A stretch of 64,000 nt of DNA from contig NZ_LMVC01000006.1 in NCBI RefSeq assembly GCF_001510655.1, positions 84,814-148,813 on the forward strand, read 5' to 3'. The notes below the pieces were generated by a model. It did not search any database. It was not told the DNA's origin and worked only from the letters and a program-made list of their open reading frames with translations. Source of the DNA: Fictibacillus sp. FJAT-27399. GTDB taxonomy: Bacteria; Bacillota; Bacilli; Bacillales; Fictibacillaceae. Of the stretch, positions 1-6,275 are shown one piece after another. A program made the position numbers and the translations under genes. The first letter of the stretch is position 1, and each line of letters starts with the position of its first letter.

Positions 1-109
1 CTTGCACCAAAAAGTAGGCGTTCACGCCGGTAAGGCTCACCGCACGCCCCGCGGAAAGCGAGCAGCCTGGAACGGAAATCAACAGCTTACAGACTTCTTG
101 GACAGCCCC
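1..109. repeat. GGGGCTGTCC-family dispersed repeat, copy 1 (cut by window edge)
   Basis: This is the right-hand part of the repeat found complete at 10399-10642 and 55507-55772. It shares the core GTAGGCGTTCACGCC, the CGGAAAGCGAGCAGCC segment and the terminal GGACAGCCCC at 100-109. The left half lies outside the window. It ends two bases before the stop codon of the minus-strand gene that follows, as the other copies end close to the stop of their right-hand minus-strand neighbour. Confidence 0.9.
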
Positions 110-111
110 TT

Positions 112-417
112 TTAATTTTTTACTTGGTCGATGGCGATCACAATGAAAACAGCGAGCACATGGCATCCGGCGAGTAATGCATAAAAAGATCCTCTCAATC
201 CGTCTATGAATAGGTGAACAATGGGAAAGAGAATCGTGATACATCCGAAGACCATTATAATGATACCGATTCGACTAGCCAATTTCTTTTCATTACGAGG
301 AAAAAAAGTCTGACGGTAACCAGCAACGAATGAAGCGGTACCTGAACATTTAATCATCCATCCCACAAATAAAATGAGTACACCGATTGCAGCTACACCG
401 AGAGATTTCAAAAGCAT
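112..417 (-). CDS. small membrane protein, DUF3784-like
   Basis: A 101-residue protein with three hydrophobic segments at about residues 5-24, 47-67 and 77-96, and a short basic cytoplasmic loop (PRNEKKLASR) between the first two. The pattern of an N-terminal helix, a GYR motif, a basic loop and then two more helices resembles the small DUF3784 membrane proteins of Firmicutes; function unknown. GGAGGG lies nine bases upstream of the ATG. It is monocistronic as far as visible, and its stop codon lies two bases from repeat copy 1. The family assignment is by resemblance only; the gene itself is well supported. Confidence 0.75.
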   Translation of the reverse strand: MLLKSLGVAAIGVLILFVGWMIKCSGTASFVAGYRQTFFPRNEKKLASRIGIIIMVFGCITILFPIVHLFIDGLRGSFYALLAGCHVLAVFIVIAIDQVKN

Positions 418-547
418 TCGCTTAATCCCTCCACCTTTTTTTCCATATTATAACATCGTTTCGGGGTTATGCCTTTTAGAAAAGAGGGGTTTTCGCATCT
501 CTTAAAGAAAGGATAAAGAAAACATTCAAAATGAAGGGGAATTTACG

Positions 548-1126
548 ATGAACAACGCAGCACTACGCTGTATGGAAGATCTTGTTTTCATGAGGCAGCT
601 TCACTTATTCGACCAGCCCGATGTCATTTTATATCATCCCGGACATTTTCCGGAATTAAATGAACAGCTGCTCTCCTTTTATGAAGAAAAAGGGGCAGAG
701 CTGATCCTGATTCCTGGGGTTTATAACTCGTTCTTGAAACAAAATGAATATAATTACTATGCTCCTCTTTTATCAAAAGCGGGAATTAGTGAGGATCGAC
801 TGATGGCCATACCAAACCGGAATGAAGCCAAAGGCGTAGAGAGTGTCATTCACTCTGCTTTCGAATTCTTAAATTCTACTCCTTATCGAAACGTTCTGTT
901 GGCCGGAAAGTCTTTCTTCTGTCGCCGTTTTTACCTTCTATCTTCTTTGTACGCAAGTGATGATAAAGTATTAGATGTTTTGCCTCTGCAAGATAATCGA
1001 GAAATTGTCCCTGAAAAATGGACTTTGAGTGAAAAAGGAAGGGCAAGGATACTCAACGAGGTTGAACAGTTGGCCTACATAAGTAATGAGAAGCTATCAA
1101 AGCAGTTAGAGGAGATGAGCAAATGA
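548..1126 (+). CDS. YdcF/DUF218 family protein
   Basis: A 192-residue soluble protein. The N-terminal half shows the DUF218 (YdcF/SanA/ElyC) layout: DVILYHPG near residue 24, a helix with LNEQLLSFYEEKG, then LILIPG. The middle has a second beta-strand region (RNVLLAGKSFFCRR). It lacks the transmembrane anchor found in ElyC/SanA, as do cytosolic YdcF proteins, which have been described as nucleotide binding without a settled reaction. AAGGGGA precedes the ATG. Its stop overlaps the start of the Nudix gene by four bases (ATGA), so the two are translationally coupled and probably act on a related small-molecule substrate (inference). Confidence 0.82.
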   Translation: MNNAALRCMEDLVFMRQLHLFDQPDVILYHPGHFPELNEQLLSFYEEKGAELILIPGVYNSFLKQNEYNYYAPLLSKAGISEDRLMAIPNRNEAKGVESVIHSAFEFLNSTPYRNVLLAGKSFFCRRFYLLSSLYASDDKVLDVLPLQDNREIVPEKWTLSEKGRARILNEVEQLAYISNEKLSKQLEEMSK

Positions 1127-1557
1127 AACGTGTAGATGTGGTTTATGTTTTATTGTGGGACGAACGAGCGGATAACATCTTAATGGTGAAGAACAGAGGG
1201 GAAAAAGGTTCCTATTATACGCTTCCCGGAGGAGCAGTAGAGGAAGGGGAAACCCTTGAACAGGGTGCTGTCCGTGAAGTGAGAGAAGAGACGGGCCTGG
1301 AGGTAGAAGTAGAGAATGTATTTGGAATATCAGAGGCCTTTTTTGAAGAAAGTAGGCATCATGTGATTTTCTTTACGTTCCTCGGTAAAATAACCGGTGG
1401 AAAGATTGGGACCCTTTGTCCTGATGAAATCGAGGAAGTTGCATGGATGGATTATATGGAAGCAGAGCCATATCTATATCTTCCGGATGGTGTAAAAGAA
1501 AGGATCAAATCCAATCATTCCATCTCCTATAGTCAGCGAGGAACCGTCAGAAGCTAA
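1123..1557 (+). CDS. Nudix hydrolase
   Basis: A 144-residue Nudix hydrolase. The full Nudix box GX5EX7REUXEEXGU is present at residues 37-59 (G37, E43, R51, E52, E55, E56, G58), so the metal-binding catalytic site looks intact. Such enzymes cleave nucleoside diphosphates linked to another moiety; the substrate cannot be told from sequence. It overlaps the upstream DUF218 gene by four bases and ends the two-gene operon, which is followed by a hairpin with a T-run at 1608-1646. An alternative role as a MutT-type sanitiser is possible. Confidence 0.92.
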   Translation: MKRVDVVYVLLWDERADNILMVKNRGEKGSYYTLPGGAVEEGETLEQGAVREVREETGLEVEVENVFGISEAFFEESRHHVIFFTFLGKITGGKIGTLCPDEIEEVAWMDYMEAEPYLYLPDGVKERIKSNHSISYSQRGTVRS

Positions 1558-1607
1558 AAAAGAAGTGCAGTATCCAAGAAAATAAGGACAATTATTTGAT
1601 GAAAAAG

Positions 1608-1646
1608 AAGCTTTCTCGAAGATGAGGGGAAGCTTTATTTTTTTTT
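1608..1646 (+). terminator. intrinsic terminator of the DUF218-Nudix operon
   Basis: AAGCTT-type arms (AAGCTTTC and GGGGAAGCTT) flank a short loop and are followed by a run of Ts at 1637-1646. Confidence 0.7.
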
Positions 1647-1681
1647 GAGGAGCATGCTGTGTTTTTAATGTGCAGGTAACG

Positions 1682-1820
1682 TGTTTGAATACTGATTTTT
1701 GAGTTTACATGCGGGTTTGTATGGTTTACTGTCCACTTTGCTGAGTTTACGTGCCGTTTTTCAGAGTTTACAGTCTGCTTTTTGCGCTTTACGTGCCAGA
1801 TCAAGCATGTTACATGCCAA
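1682..1820 (+). repeat. 21-bp-period intergenic array A1 (GTTTACRTGC units)
   Basis: Six degenerate units start at 1703, 1724, 1745, 1766, 1787 and 1808, exactly 21 bases apart, each led by GTTTAC or a one-base variant and mostly followed by ATGC, GTGC or similar. A weaker unit sits at 1682. The array lies between the convergent Nudix and metQ genes, flanked on both sides by terminators. It is the most diverged of the six arrays in this window. Confidence 0.85.
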
Positions 1821-1853
1821 ACACATCACCCCGCCCCATGCCCCATACCAAAA

Positions 1854-1883
1854 AAGAGCCAGGAGAAAATTCTCCAGGCTCTT
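1854..1883 (-). terminator. intrinsic terminator of metQ
   Basis: A near-perfect hairpin (AGAGCC-A-GGAGAA with TTCTCC-A-GGCTCT) and, on the minus strand, a T-run after the stem. It lies immediately 3' of the metQ stop. Confidence 0.85.
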
Positions 1884-1891
1884 ATTTCAAC

Positions 1892-2725
1892 TTATTTTGA
1901 AACAGGAAGGACGGCGCCTTTGTATTCTTTTTCAATAAACGTTTGGATCTTTTTAGAATGAAGAACTTCAACCAGGGTTTTAATGGCTTTCTTGTCTTTG
2001 TCTCCTTGGCGGACAGTGATGATGTTGGCAAATGGAGAATCAGGCCCTTCTAGTGCGATGGAATCTTTCTTTGGATTAAGTCCTGCATCGATGGCATAGT
2101 TCGTGTTGATGACGATAGCATCTCCTTCATTGTACTGATAGGCCTTTGTAAGAAGAGCTGGCTCGATGTCAGCCTTAAATTTAAGTTTCTTTGGATTTTC
2201 AACAATGTCTTTCAGCTGTGCTTTGTACCCGACGCCTGATTTAAGCTTGATCAATCCTGCTTTTTCAAAGATAGAAAGGATTCGGCCATGCTCAGCTACT
2301 GAATTGCTCAGAATTACTTTTGCACCGTCCGGCAAATCTTTTAGTGATTTGTATTTTTTAGAGTAAACGCCCATTGGTTCAATGTGAATGGCTCCGGCGT
2401 TTTCGAATTTATAGTTTGGATTTTCTTTCAATTGCTGCTCCAGGTAAGGAATGTGCTGGAAGTAGTTAGCATCGATCTCTTTATTGGCCAGCGCTTTGTT
2501 TGGCAGAACGTAATCTTGGAATTTAACGATCTTCAGGTCAATTCCTTTTTTCTTCAGCAAAGGAACCGCTTCTTTTAGAATGACAGCGTGCGGTACATTA
2601 GAGGCACCGACAGTTAATTTTTCTATCTTTTTCCCATCGCCGCTCGTGCTAGATGATCCGCATGCCGATAATGCTGCTGCGATCAATACTCCCAGTAATA
2701 ATAATCCCCATTTTTTTAATTTCAT
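1892..2725 (-). CDS. metQ: MetQ/NlpA methionine ABC transporter substrate-binding lipoprotein
   Basis: A 277-residue lipoprotein of the NlpA/MetQ family, the extracytoplasmic receptor for methionine import. It has a basic start, a hydrophobic stretch and the lipobox LSAC at residues 19-22, then typical motifs (KLTVGASNVPHA, ANYFQHIPYLEQ, NTNYAIDAGLNP). The upstream in-frame ATG at 2749 would add eight residues before the signal peptide; the ATG at 2725 was chosen because it gives a standard signal peptide. A SAM-I riboswitch precedes it, which fits methionine control. No metN ATPase or metP permease is adjacent, so it must work with a transporter encoded elsewhere. Confidence 0.93.
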   Translation of the reverse strand: MKLKKWGLLLLGVLIAAALSACGSSSTSGDGKKIEKLTVGASNVPHAVILKEAVPLLKKKGIDLKIVKFQDYVLPNKALANKEIDANYFQHIPYLEQQLKENPNYKFENAGAIHIEPMGVYSKKYKSLKDLPDGAKVILSNSVAEHGRILSIFEKAGLIKLKSGVGYKAQLKDIVENPKKLKFKADIEPALLTKAYQYNEGDAIVINTNYAIDAGLNPKKDSIALEGPDSPFANIITVRQGDKDKKAIKTLVEVLHSKKIQTFIEKEYKGAVLPVSK

Positions 2726-2794
2726 TGATTCCCCAACCCCCATTTTCATTTTTTGATAGTATTACACTGTCTTGAGAGCATGGAGTTAAACCAA

Positions 2795-2962
2795 AAGCCC
2801 TCAATCTCAAAAGAGACAGAGGGCTTCCGAATAAATCCGTTGACCTCTCATCTCTCAGCTTTCGCTGTTAGATTTAGCACCGTTTCCATACTTGTGATTC
2901 AGCATGAATGGTTGCCGGGCTTCATAGGGCTAATTCCCTCCACCTGCTCTTAATAAGAGTGT
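2795..2962 (-). promoter_or_regulatory. SAM-I (S-box) riboswitch with terminator
   Basis: On the minus strand the leader shows the S-box landmarks in order: an AAGAG-type P1 start, GCAGGTGGAGGGA, the GAAGCCCGGCAACC block, GGTGCTAA and the AGATGAGAG end. A strong terminator hairpin follows (arms AAGCCCTC and GAGGGCTT at about 2795-2826, then TTTT). High SAM should terminate transcription ahead of metQ. The aptamer covers about 2841-2962 and the expression platform about 2795-2840. Confidence 0.95.
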
Positions 2963-3283
2963 ACTCATATCAAATTACTTCGTATTATGGCAGGGATTCA
3001 AAATAATGTCAATTCCTTTTTTTCTTACAGAGCCATTGTATAAATATATTTATGGGTGTTAGTGTCGGAGCTCTTCAAGAAAAAGCGAACCTCTCGCAAT
3101 CCACTGTATCCAATTCAAAATCCACCATGTGCAGCGTTCCTTTCCTTGTTTCTGCCATCTATCATAGCGAAATTGGGGCATGTTCTCCAATTAAGTTGCC
3201 CTATTTGTAAAAAAATGCAGACAAAACATGTGGAAGAAGATATCATTACAGTATGATCTACACGGCATAAGGAGGTACGAAAT
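2963..3283. other. intergenic stretch without a supported gene
   Basis: It presumably holds the metQ promoter at the left and the promoter of the 62-residue gene at the right. A 66-codon open frame at 3056-3256 has no ribosome binding site or recognisable domain. Its end (CPICKKM...HVEEDIITV) looks slightly protein-like and could be a remnant. Confidence 0.4.
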
Positions 3284-3472
3284 ATGTCATCTGAAAATAA
3301 TGGGCAGCCTAAAAAGCTGAGCTATCAGGAAGCGATCAAGCAAAAGCTGGCTGAAAAAAAGCAGCAGCAGGCTAACGGAAAGCTTTCTACAAACCCGGTT
3401 AAATCAACCAAACAAATGAAAAGCCAGCAGACGAAAAAGGCCAACAACCAGCACCGTCGCACTGGCGTTTAA
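3284..3472 (+). CDS. small basic Lys/Gln-rich protein, unknown function
   Basis: A 62-residue hydrophilic protein rich in Lys, Gln and Asn with no predicted membrane segment. The N-terminal part (KLSYQEAIKQKLAEKKQQQ) can form an amphipathic helix, and the C-terminus is a basic tail (QTKKANNQHRRTGV). I do not recognise a named family. It is well supported as a gene by a strong AAGGAGG ribosome binding site just upstream of the ATG and a terminator immediately after the stop. The charge suggests a nucleic-acid or spore-core role, but that is a guess. Confidence 0.75.
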   Translation: MSSENNGQPKKLSYQEAIKQKLAEKKQQQANGKLSTNPVKSTKQMKSQQTKKANNQHRRTGV

Positions 3473-3483
3473 TTTTCACTATG

Positions 3484-3510
3484 AAACCCTTATATGAGGG
3501 TTTTTTTGTT
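3484..3510 (+). terminator. intrinsic terminator
   Basis: AAACCCT and AGGGTTT arms around TATATG, followed by TTTTTTT. Confidence 0.85.
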
Positions 3511-3529
3511 TACTTAGAAAGGAGTCCTC

Positions 3530-3994
3530 ATGAATATAATAAAACCAATTTTTCACCAGCTGGAGGCAGCCAACCATTACATTCTAAAAATTTTAGAAAT
3601 CATGGAAGAAAGCGACCTGGAACTTTCGCTGGGAGCGGAGAAAAGAACGTTACGGGAACTCTTAGCCCATCTAGCCGTAATCTATAAAGCGGACTTTATG
3701 ATCTTGAATGGGGCCACTCAGCAGGAGATGGAGGAGTTCTATGAAAAGCATCACCCCCAGACCATTGCGGAAATAAAGGAGATGCTTCTTGATCATTTTG
3801 CTTTTTTAAAAGAAAAGACGGCGTGTTTTTCGAATGAAGATTGGTCTGTTGTTACAACCTCGTGGTGGGGAGTGTCCTATTCAAGATATGAATGGATGCT
3901 GGAAATTCTCGGACATGTCTATCACCATAGAGGTCAGCTGCAGACGGTACTCGCCATAAATAGCAGAGACCCGAAAATTCAACTGTTTGAATAA
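3530..3994 (+). CDS. DinB-like four-helix protein
   Basis: A 154-residue protein of the DinB/YfiT-like metalloenzyme superfamily. It shows the four-helix pattern with putative metal-binding histidines in LLAHLAVIYKADF (helix 2) and in GHVYHHRGQL near residue 135. Members include bacillithiol-dependent S-transferases and many uncharacterised stress proteins, so the reaction is not assignable. A good AAGGAG site lies a few bases before the ATG. It is a single gene between two terminator-bounded units. A second, unrelated DinB-like gene is at 58506-59042. Confidence 0.85.
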   Translation: MNIIKPIFHQLEAANHYILKILEIMEESDLELSLGAEKRTLRELLAHLAVIYKADFMILNGATQQEMEEFYEKHHPQTIAEIKEMLLDHFAFLKEKTACFSNEDWSVVTTSWWGVSYSRYEWMLEILGHVYHHRGQLQTVLAINSRDPKIQLFE

Positions 3995-4122
3995 CATCAA
4001 TCTTTAATTCGCCTGGAAAGATAATCTCACCATTCCATTTTCAATAACATATCATAAGGTAGCGGTGTATGAGGACGAGCATTTCTTCTTGCATTGACTA
4101 CCCTTTTTAAGTTGGCGGTTTT

Positions 4123-4758
4123 ATGAAATTGAAAACGAGTACGAAAAAAGATTACCGCTGGCCGTCTGATGTTGCGATCGTCATCATCGGAGTCCTATTT
4201 AAACTTTTATCCAATATGGTGACAATCGGCCCGAACTGGCCGGTCATTGTCATTGCTTTTATCCTTTATATTCCTTTGCTTTACGCAGTTAGTTCTGAAC
4301 ATGATCTATGGTCGAGGAAATTTGCGATTCTTCGGGTTTTAGTTCTTACTTTTGCCTTGATGAGCAGCATGGTGGACTTGGTGTATTCTTTATTTTTTGG
4401 CATGCCGAGTGCCAGTGAATTATTTCAAAGTGCTGGTCTATTGTGGGCAGCGAACGTGCTGATTTTTGCGATCTGGTATTGGGAGATCGACAGAGGGGGG
4501 CCAATCCGGAGAAATTCAAAAAATCCAGGGAAGCCTGAATTTGGTTTTCCTCAGATGATGTCCTCTCTGCCAGAGTGGGAAGGGTGGAAGCCTAATTTCC
4601 TAGATTACTTATTTGTAGCCTTTAACACAAGTGTTGCTTTCAGTCCGGCGGATACGGCTGTATTTTCCCGGCGGGCGAAACTCCTGATGATGACACAATC
4701 GGTGATCTCACTTGTTGCGCTCGTTGTACTGGCGGCACGGGCAATTAATATCGTGTAA
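4123..4758 (+). CDS. integral membrane protein, DUF1345/ion-channel-like C-terminus
   Basis: A 211-residue membrane protein with about five hydrophobic segments (residues 16-32, 38-55, 66-88, 97-116 and 189-208). Between segments four and five is a pore-loop-like stretch (DYLFVAFNTSVAFSPADTAVFSRRAK) followed by a final helix, which resembles the end of DUF1345 and the two-TM ion-channel fold. The canonical TVGYGD selectivity filter is absent. The ribosome binding site is weak (GGCGG), so the start is less certain. It is a single gene, followed by a terminator. Channel activity is speculation. Confidence 0.65.
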   Translation: MKLKTSTKKDYRWPSDVAIVIIGVLFKLLSNMVTIGPNWPVIVIAFILYIPLLYAVSSEHDLWSRKFAILRVLVLTFALMSSMVDLVYSLFFGMPSASELFQSAGLLWAANVLIFAIWYWEIDRGGPIRRNSKNPGKPEFGFPQMMSSLPEWEGWKPNFLDYLFVAFNTSVAFSPADTAVFSRRAKLLMMTQSVISLVALVVLAARAINIV

Positions 4759-4785
4759 GGGATGGTGAATGCCATCCTTTTTTAA
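4759..4785 (+). terminator. intrinsic terminator
   Basis: GGATGG and CCATCC arms around TGAATG, followed by TTTTTT. Confidence 0.8.
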
Positions 4786-4786
4786 G

Positions 4787-4833
4787 TTTATAAAATGTTA
4801 AATTTTTCTTCACAGTTCCTCAACAATACTTAT
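4787..4833 (+). promoter_or_regulatory. PhoP-box-like repeats and promoter of tatAC
   Basis: Four hexamers spaced exactly 11 bases apart: TTTATA (4787), TTAAAT (4798), TTCACA (4809) and TCAACA (4820), matching TT[ATC]ACA to differing degrees. An AT-rich -10-like stretch follows. This is the arrangement of PhoP-activated promoters in Bacillus. The first two hexamers are poor matches, so the call rests mainly on the phase and on phoD downstream. Confidence 0.55.
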
Positions 4834-4880
4834 TTATCGTAGGAGGTAAGCGATAACGACATCCTTAAGGAGGAATTCCA

Positions 4881-5063
4881 ATGTTACAAAATATCGGTAT
4901 ACCCGGCTTGGTTATCATGTTAGTGATCGCGTTAATTATCTTCGGGCCTTCTAAACTTCCTGAGATTGGACGGGCATTTGGCAGCACACTCAGAGAATTT
5001 AAAAACTCTGCCAAAGATTTGATGAGTTCGGATGAAAAGGAAGAGAGAGCAGAACAGAAATAA
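4881..5063 (+). CDS. tatA: Sec-independent translocase subunit TatA
   Basis: A 60-residue TatA/Hcf106-type protein: an N-terminal membrane helix (residues 7-21), the [14 protein letters not shown] hinge (residues 21-34) and an amphipathic helix with an acidic/basic tail. It forms the pore-forming component of the twin-arginine translocase together with TatC encoded just downstream. AAGGAGGAA precedes the ATG. Its position next to tatC and phoD mirrors the dedicated TatAd-TatCd/PhoD system of Bacillus subtilis, although here the translocase genes come before phoD. Confidence 0.95.
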   Translation: MLQNIGIPGLVIMLVIALIIFGPSKLPEIGRAFGSTLREFKNSAKDLMSSDEKEERAEQK

Positions 5064-5123
5064 TAGAAGAAGGGGGTGGCCATTCGTCATCTCCTTCCTC
5101 TTATTTAGCAGAGGTGAAAAATT

Positions 5124-5870
5124 ATGAAGGATGTAGAAATGCTCCTAGTGGATCATCTAAGCGAGCTTCGAAAACGGCTGATCATTACCTTGGTTACATT
5201 TGCTCTATTTTTCATCGTTTCCTTTATTTATGTTCAGGACATCTATCACTGGCTAATCAGGGATTTGGACGAGAAGCTTGCGGTTCTTGGGCCAAGTGAT
5301 ATTCTGTGGGTGTATTTTATGATATCGGGCATCATCTCCATCGCACTGACGATTCCGGTGGCGGCTCACCAGATCTGGATGTTTGTGAAACCGGCACTCT
5401 CTAAACACGAAGCCAAAACGGCATTGTCCTACATACCGGCTTTATTTCTGCTGTTTATCACCGGTCTTGCCTTTGGCTATTTTGTTGTTTACCCGATGGT
5501 GCTGGATTTCCTGCTCTCGCTTTCAGATGGACAGTTTCAGACCTTCTTTACATCAGAAAAATATTTCAGGTTTATGATGAATCTCACGCTGCCGTTTGGC
5601 TTTTTGTTCGAGATTCCTCTCGTCATCATGTTTCTGACATCTATCGGCCTCGTAAATCCAAAACTTCTATCAAAAGCACGGAGAATCGCTTATTTTGTTT
5701 TAGTACTGATTGCGATTGTTATTACGCCGCCAGATTTCATGTCCGATTTTCTTGTCACAATTCCACTTTTGGTTCTGTATGAGTTCAGCATCACGTTATC
5801 CAAGATTGTTTACCGTAAAAAGCTGGCTAAGCAGGAGGATAATGTTGTGGAGCTGAGGAAGCCTTCGTGA
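5124..5870 (+). CDS. tatC: Sec-independent translocase subunit TatC
   Basis: A 248-residue TatC with the N-terminal HLSELRKRL signature (residues 9-17) and six hydrophobic segments. It is the substrate-recognising subunit that binds the twin-arginine signal. It starts about 60 bases after tatA with an AGAGGTG site. Length is normal for Bacillus TatC. The likely partner and substrate is PhoD encoded next. The stop codon is followed within ten bases by the 21-bp-period array A2 and then a terminator. Confidence 0.96.
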   Translation: MKDVEMLLVDHLSELRKRLIITLVTFALFFIVSFIYVQDIYHWLIRDLDEKLAVLGPSDILWVYFMISGIISIALTIPVAAHQIWMFVKPALSKHEAKTALSYIPALFLLFITGLAFGYFVVYPMVLDFLLSLSDGQFQTFFTSEKYFRFMMNLTLPFGFLFEIPLVIMFLTSIGLVNPKLLSKARRIAYFVLVLIAIVITPPDFMSDFLVTIPLLVLYEFSITLSKIVYRKKLAKQEDNVVELRKPS

Positions 5871-5879
5871 GTTTGAAGG

Positions 5880-5976
5880 AATACGCGCCGATTGGGCTGA
5901 AATACGCGCGAATCTTCTCGTTTTACGATCCAATCTCCCCAAAATACGATCCAATCTCACACAAATACGCGCCAAT
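5880..5976 (+). repeat. 21-bp-period intergenic array A2 (TACGCGCC units)
   Basis: Five units with TACG at 5882, 5903, 5924, 5945 and 5966, exactly 21 bases apart; cores TACGCGCCGAT, TACGCGCGAAT, TACGATCCAAT (twice) and TACGCGCCAAT. Because 21 is a multiple of three it creates a fortuitous open frame with a seven-residue YAPI/YDPI repeat, not treated as a gene. It lies between tatC and its terminator. Confidence 0.92.
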
Positions 5977-6009
5977 CAAAAAAGAGTGCTCCCCTCACTC
6001 TTTTTTAAA
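5977..6009 (+). terminator. intrinsic terminator of tatAC
   Basis: AAAAAAGAGTG and CACTCTTTTTT arms around a C-rich loop. Confidence 0.85.
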
Positions 6010-6193
6010 CTTCCAATTGTTAGGATTTTTTAAAGCGAATGTTAAAATTCACCTGGGCGAAAGTCCTTATCGTTTGTTGAGGGTTGACTGAATTTGCCCC
6101 TTCACGCATTGAAATATGTTGAAAAAAGATACAGGGGATGATAAAAGTCCTGAGAAGAAGGGCCTTCTCCTTTTATTCTCTTAAACTCCGGCC

Positions 6194-6235
6194 TTTACAT
6201 ATCTTTACGGTAGATTCACAAACAGGTTTTATACT
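6194..6235 (+). promoter_or_regulatory. PhoP box and -10 of phoD
   Basis: Hexamers TTTACA (6194), TTTACG (6204), TTCACA (6215) and GTTTTA (6226) are spaced 10-11 bases, followed directly by TATACT (6230-6235). There is no good -35 element. This is the layout of a PhoP-activated sigma-A promoter, which fits control of a phosphate-starvation phosphodiesterase. Confidence 0.72.
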
Positions 6236-6275
6236 GAGCCTCGTACGCTACTATTTCAATGAGAGGGGAATCAGC

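Noticed and set aside
1592-1804. Minus-strand open frame with HVNS-type repeats, and the plus-strand frame over the same bases
   Set aside because: By-product of array A1 (21-bp period); no start signals, and both frames cross terminators.
3056-3256. 66-codon open frame
   Set aside because: No ribosome binding site and unremarkable composition; only its last 20 codons look faintly protein-like.
5867-6091. Open frame with YAPI/YDPI seven-residue repeats
   Set aside because: It arises from the exact 21-bp DNA period of array A2, overlaps the tatC stop and runs through a terminator; no ribosome binding site.
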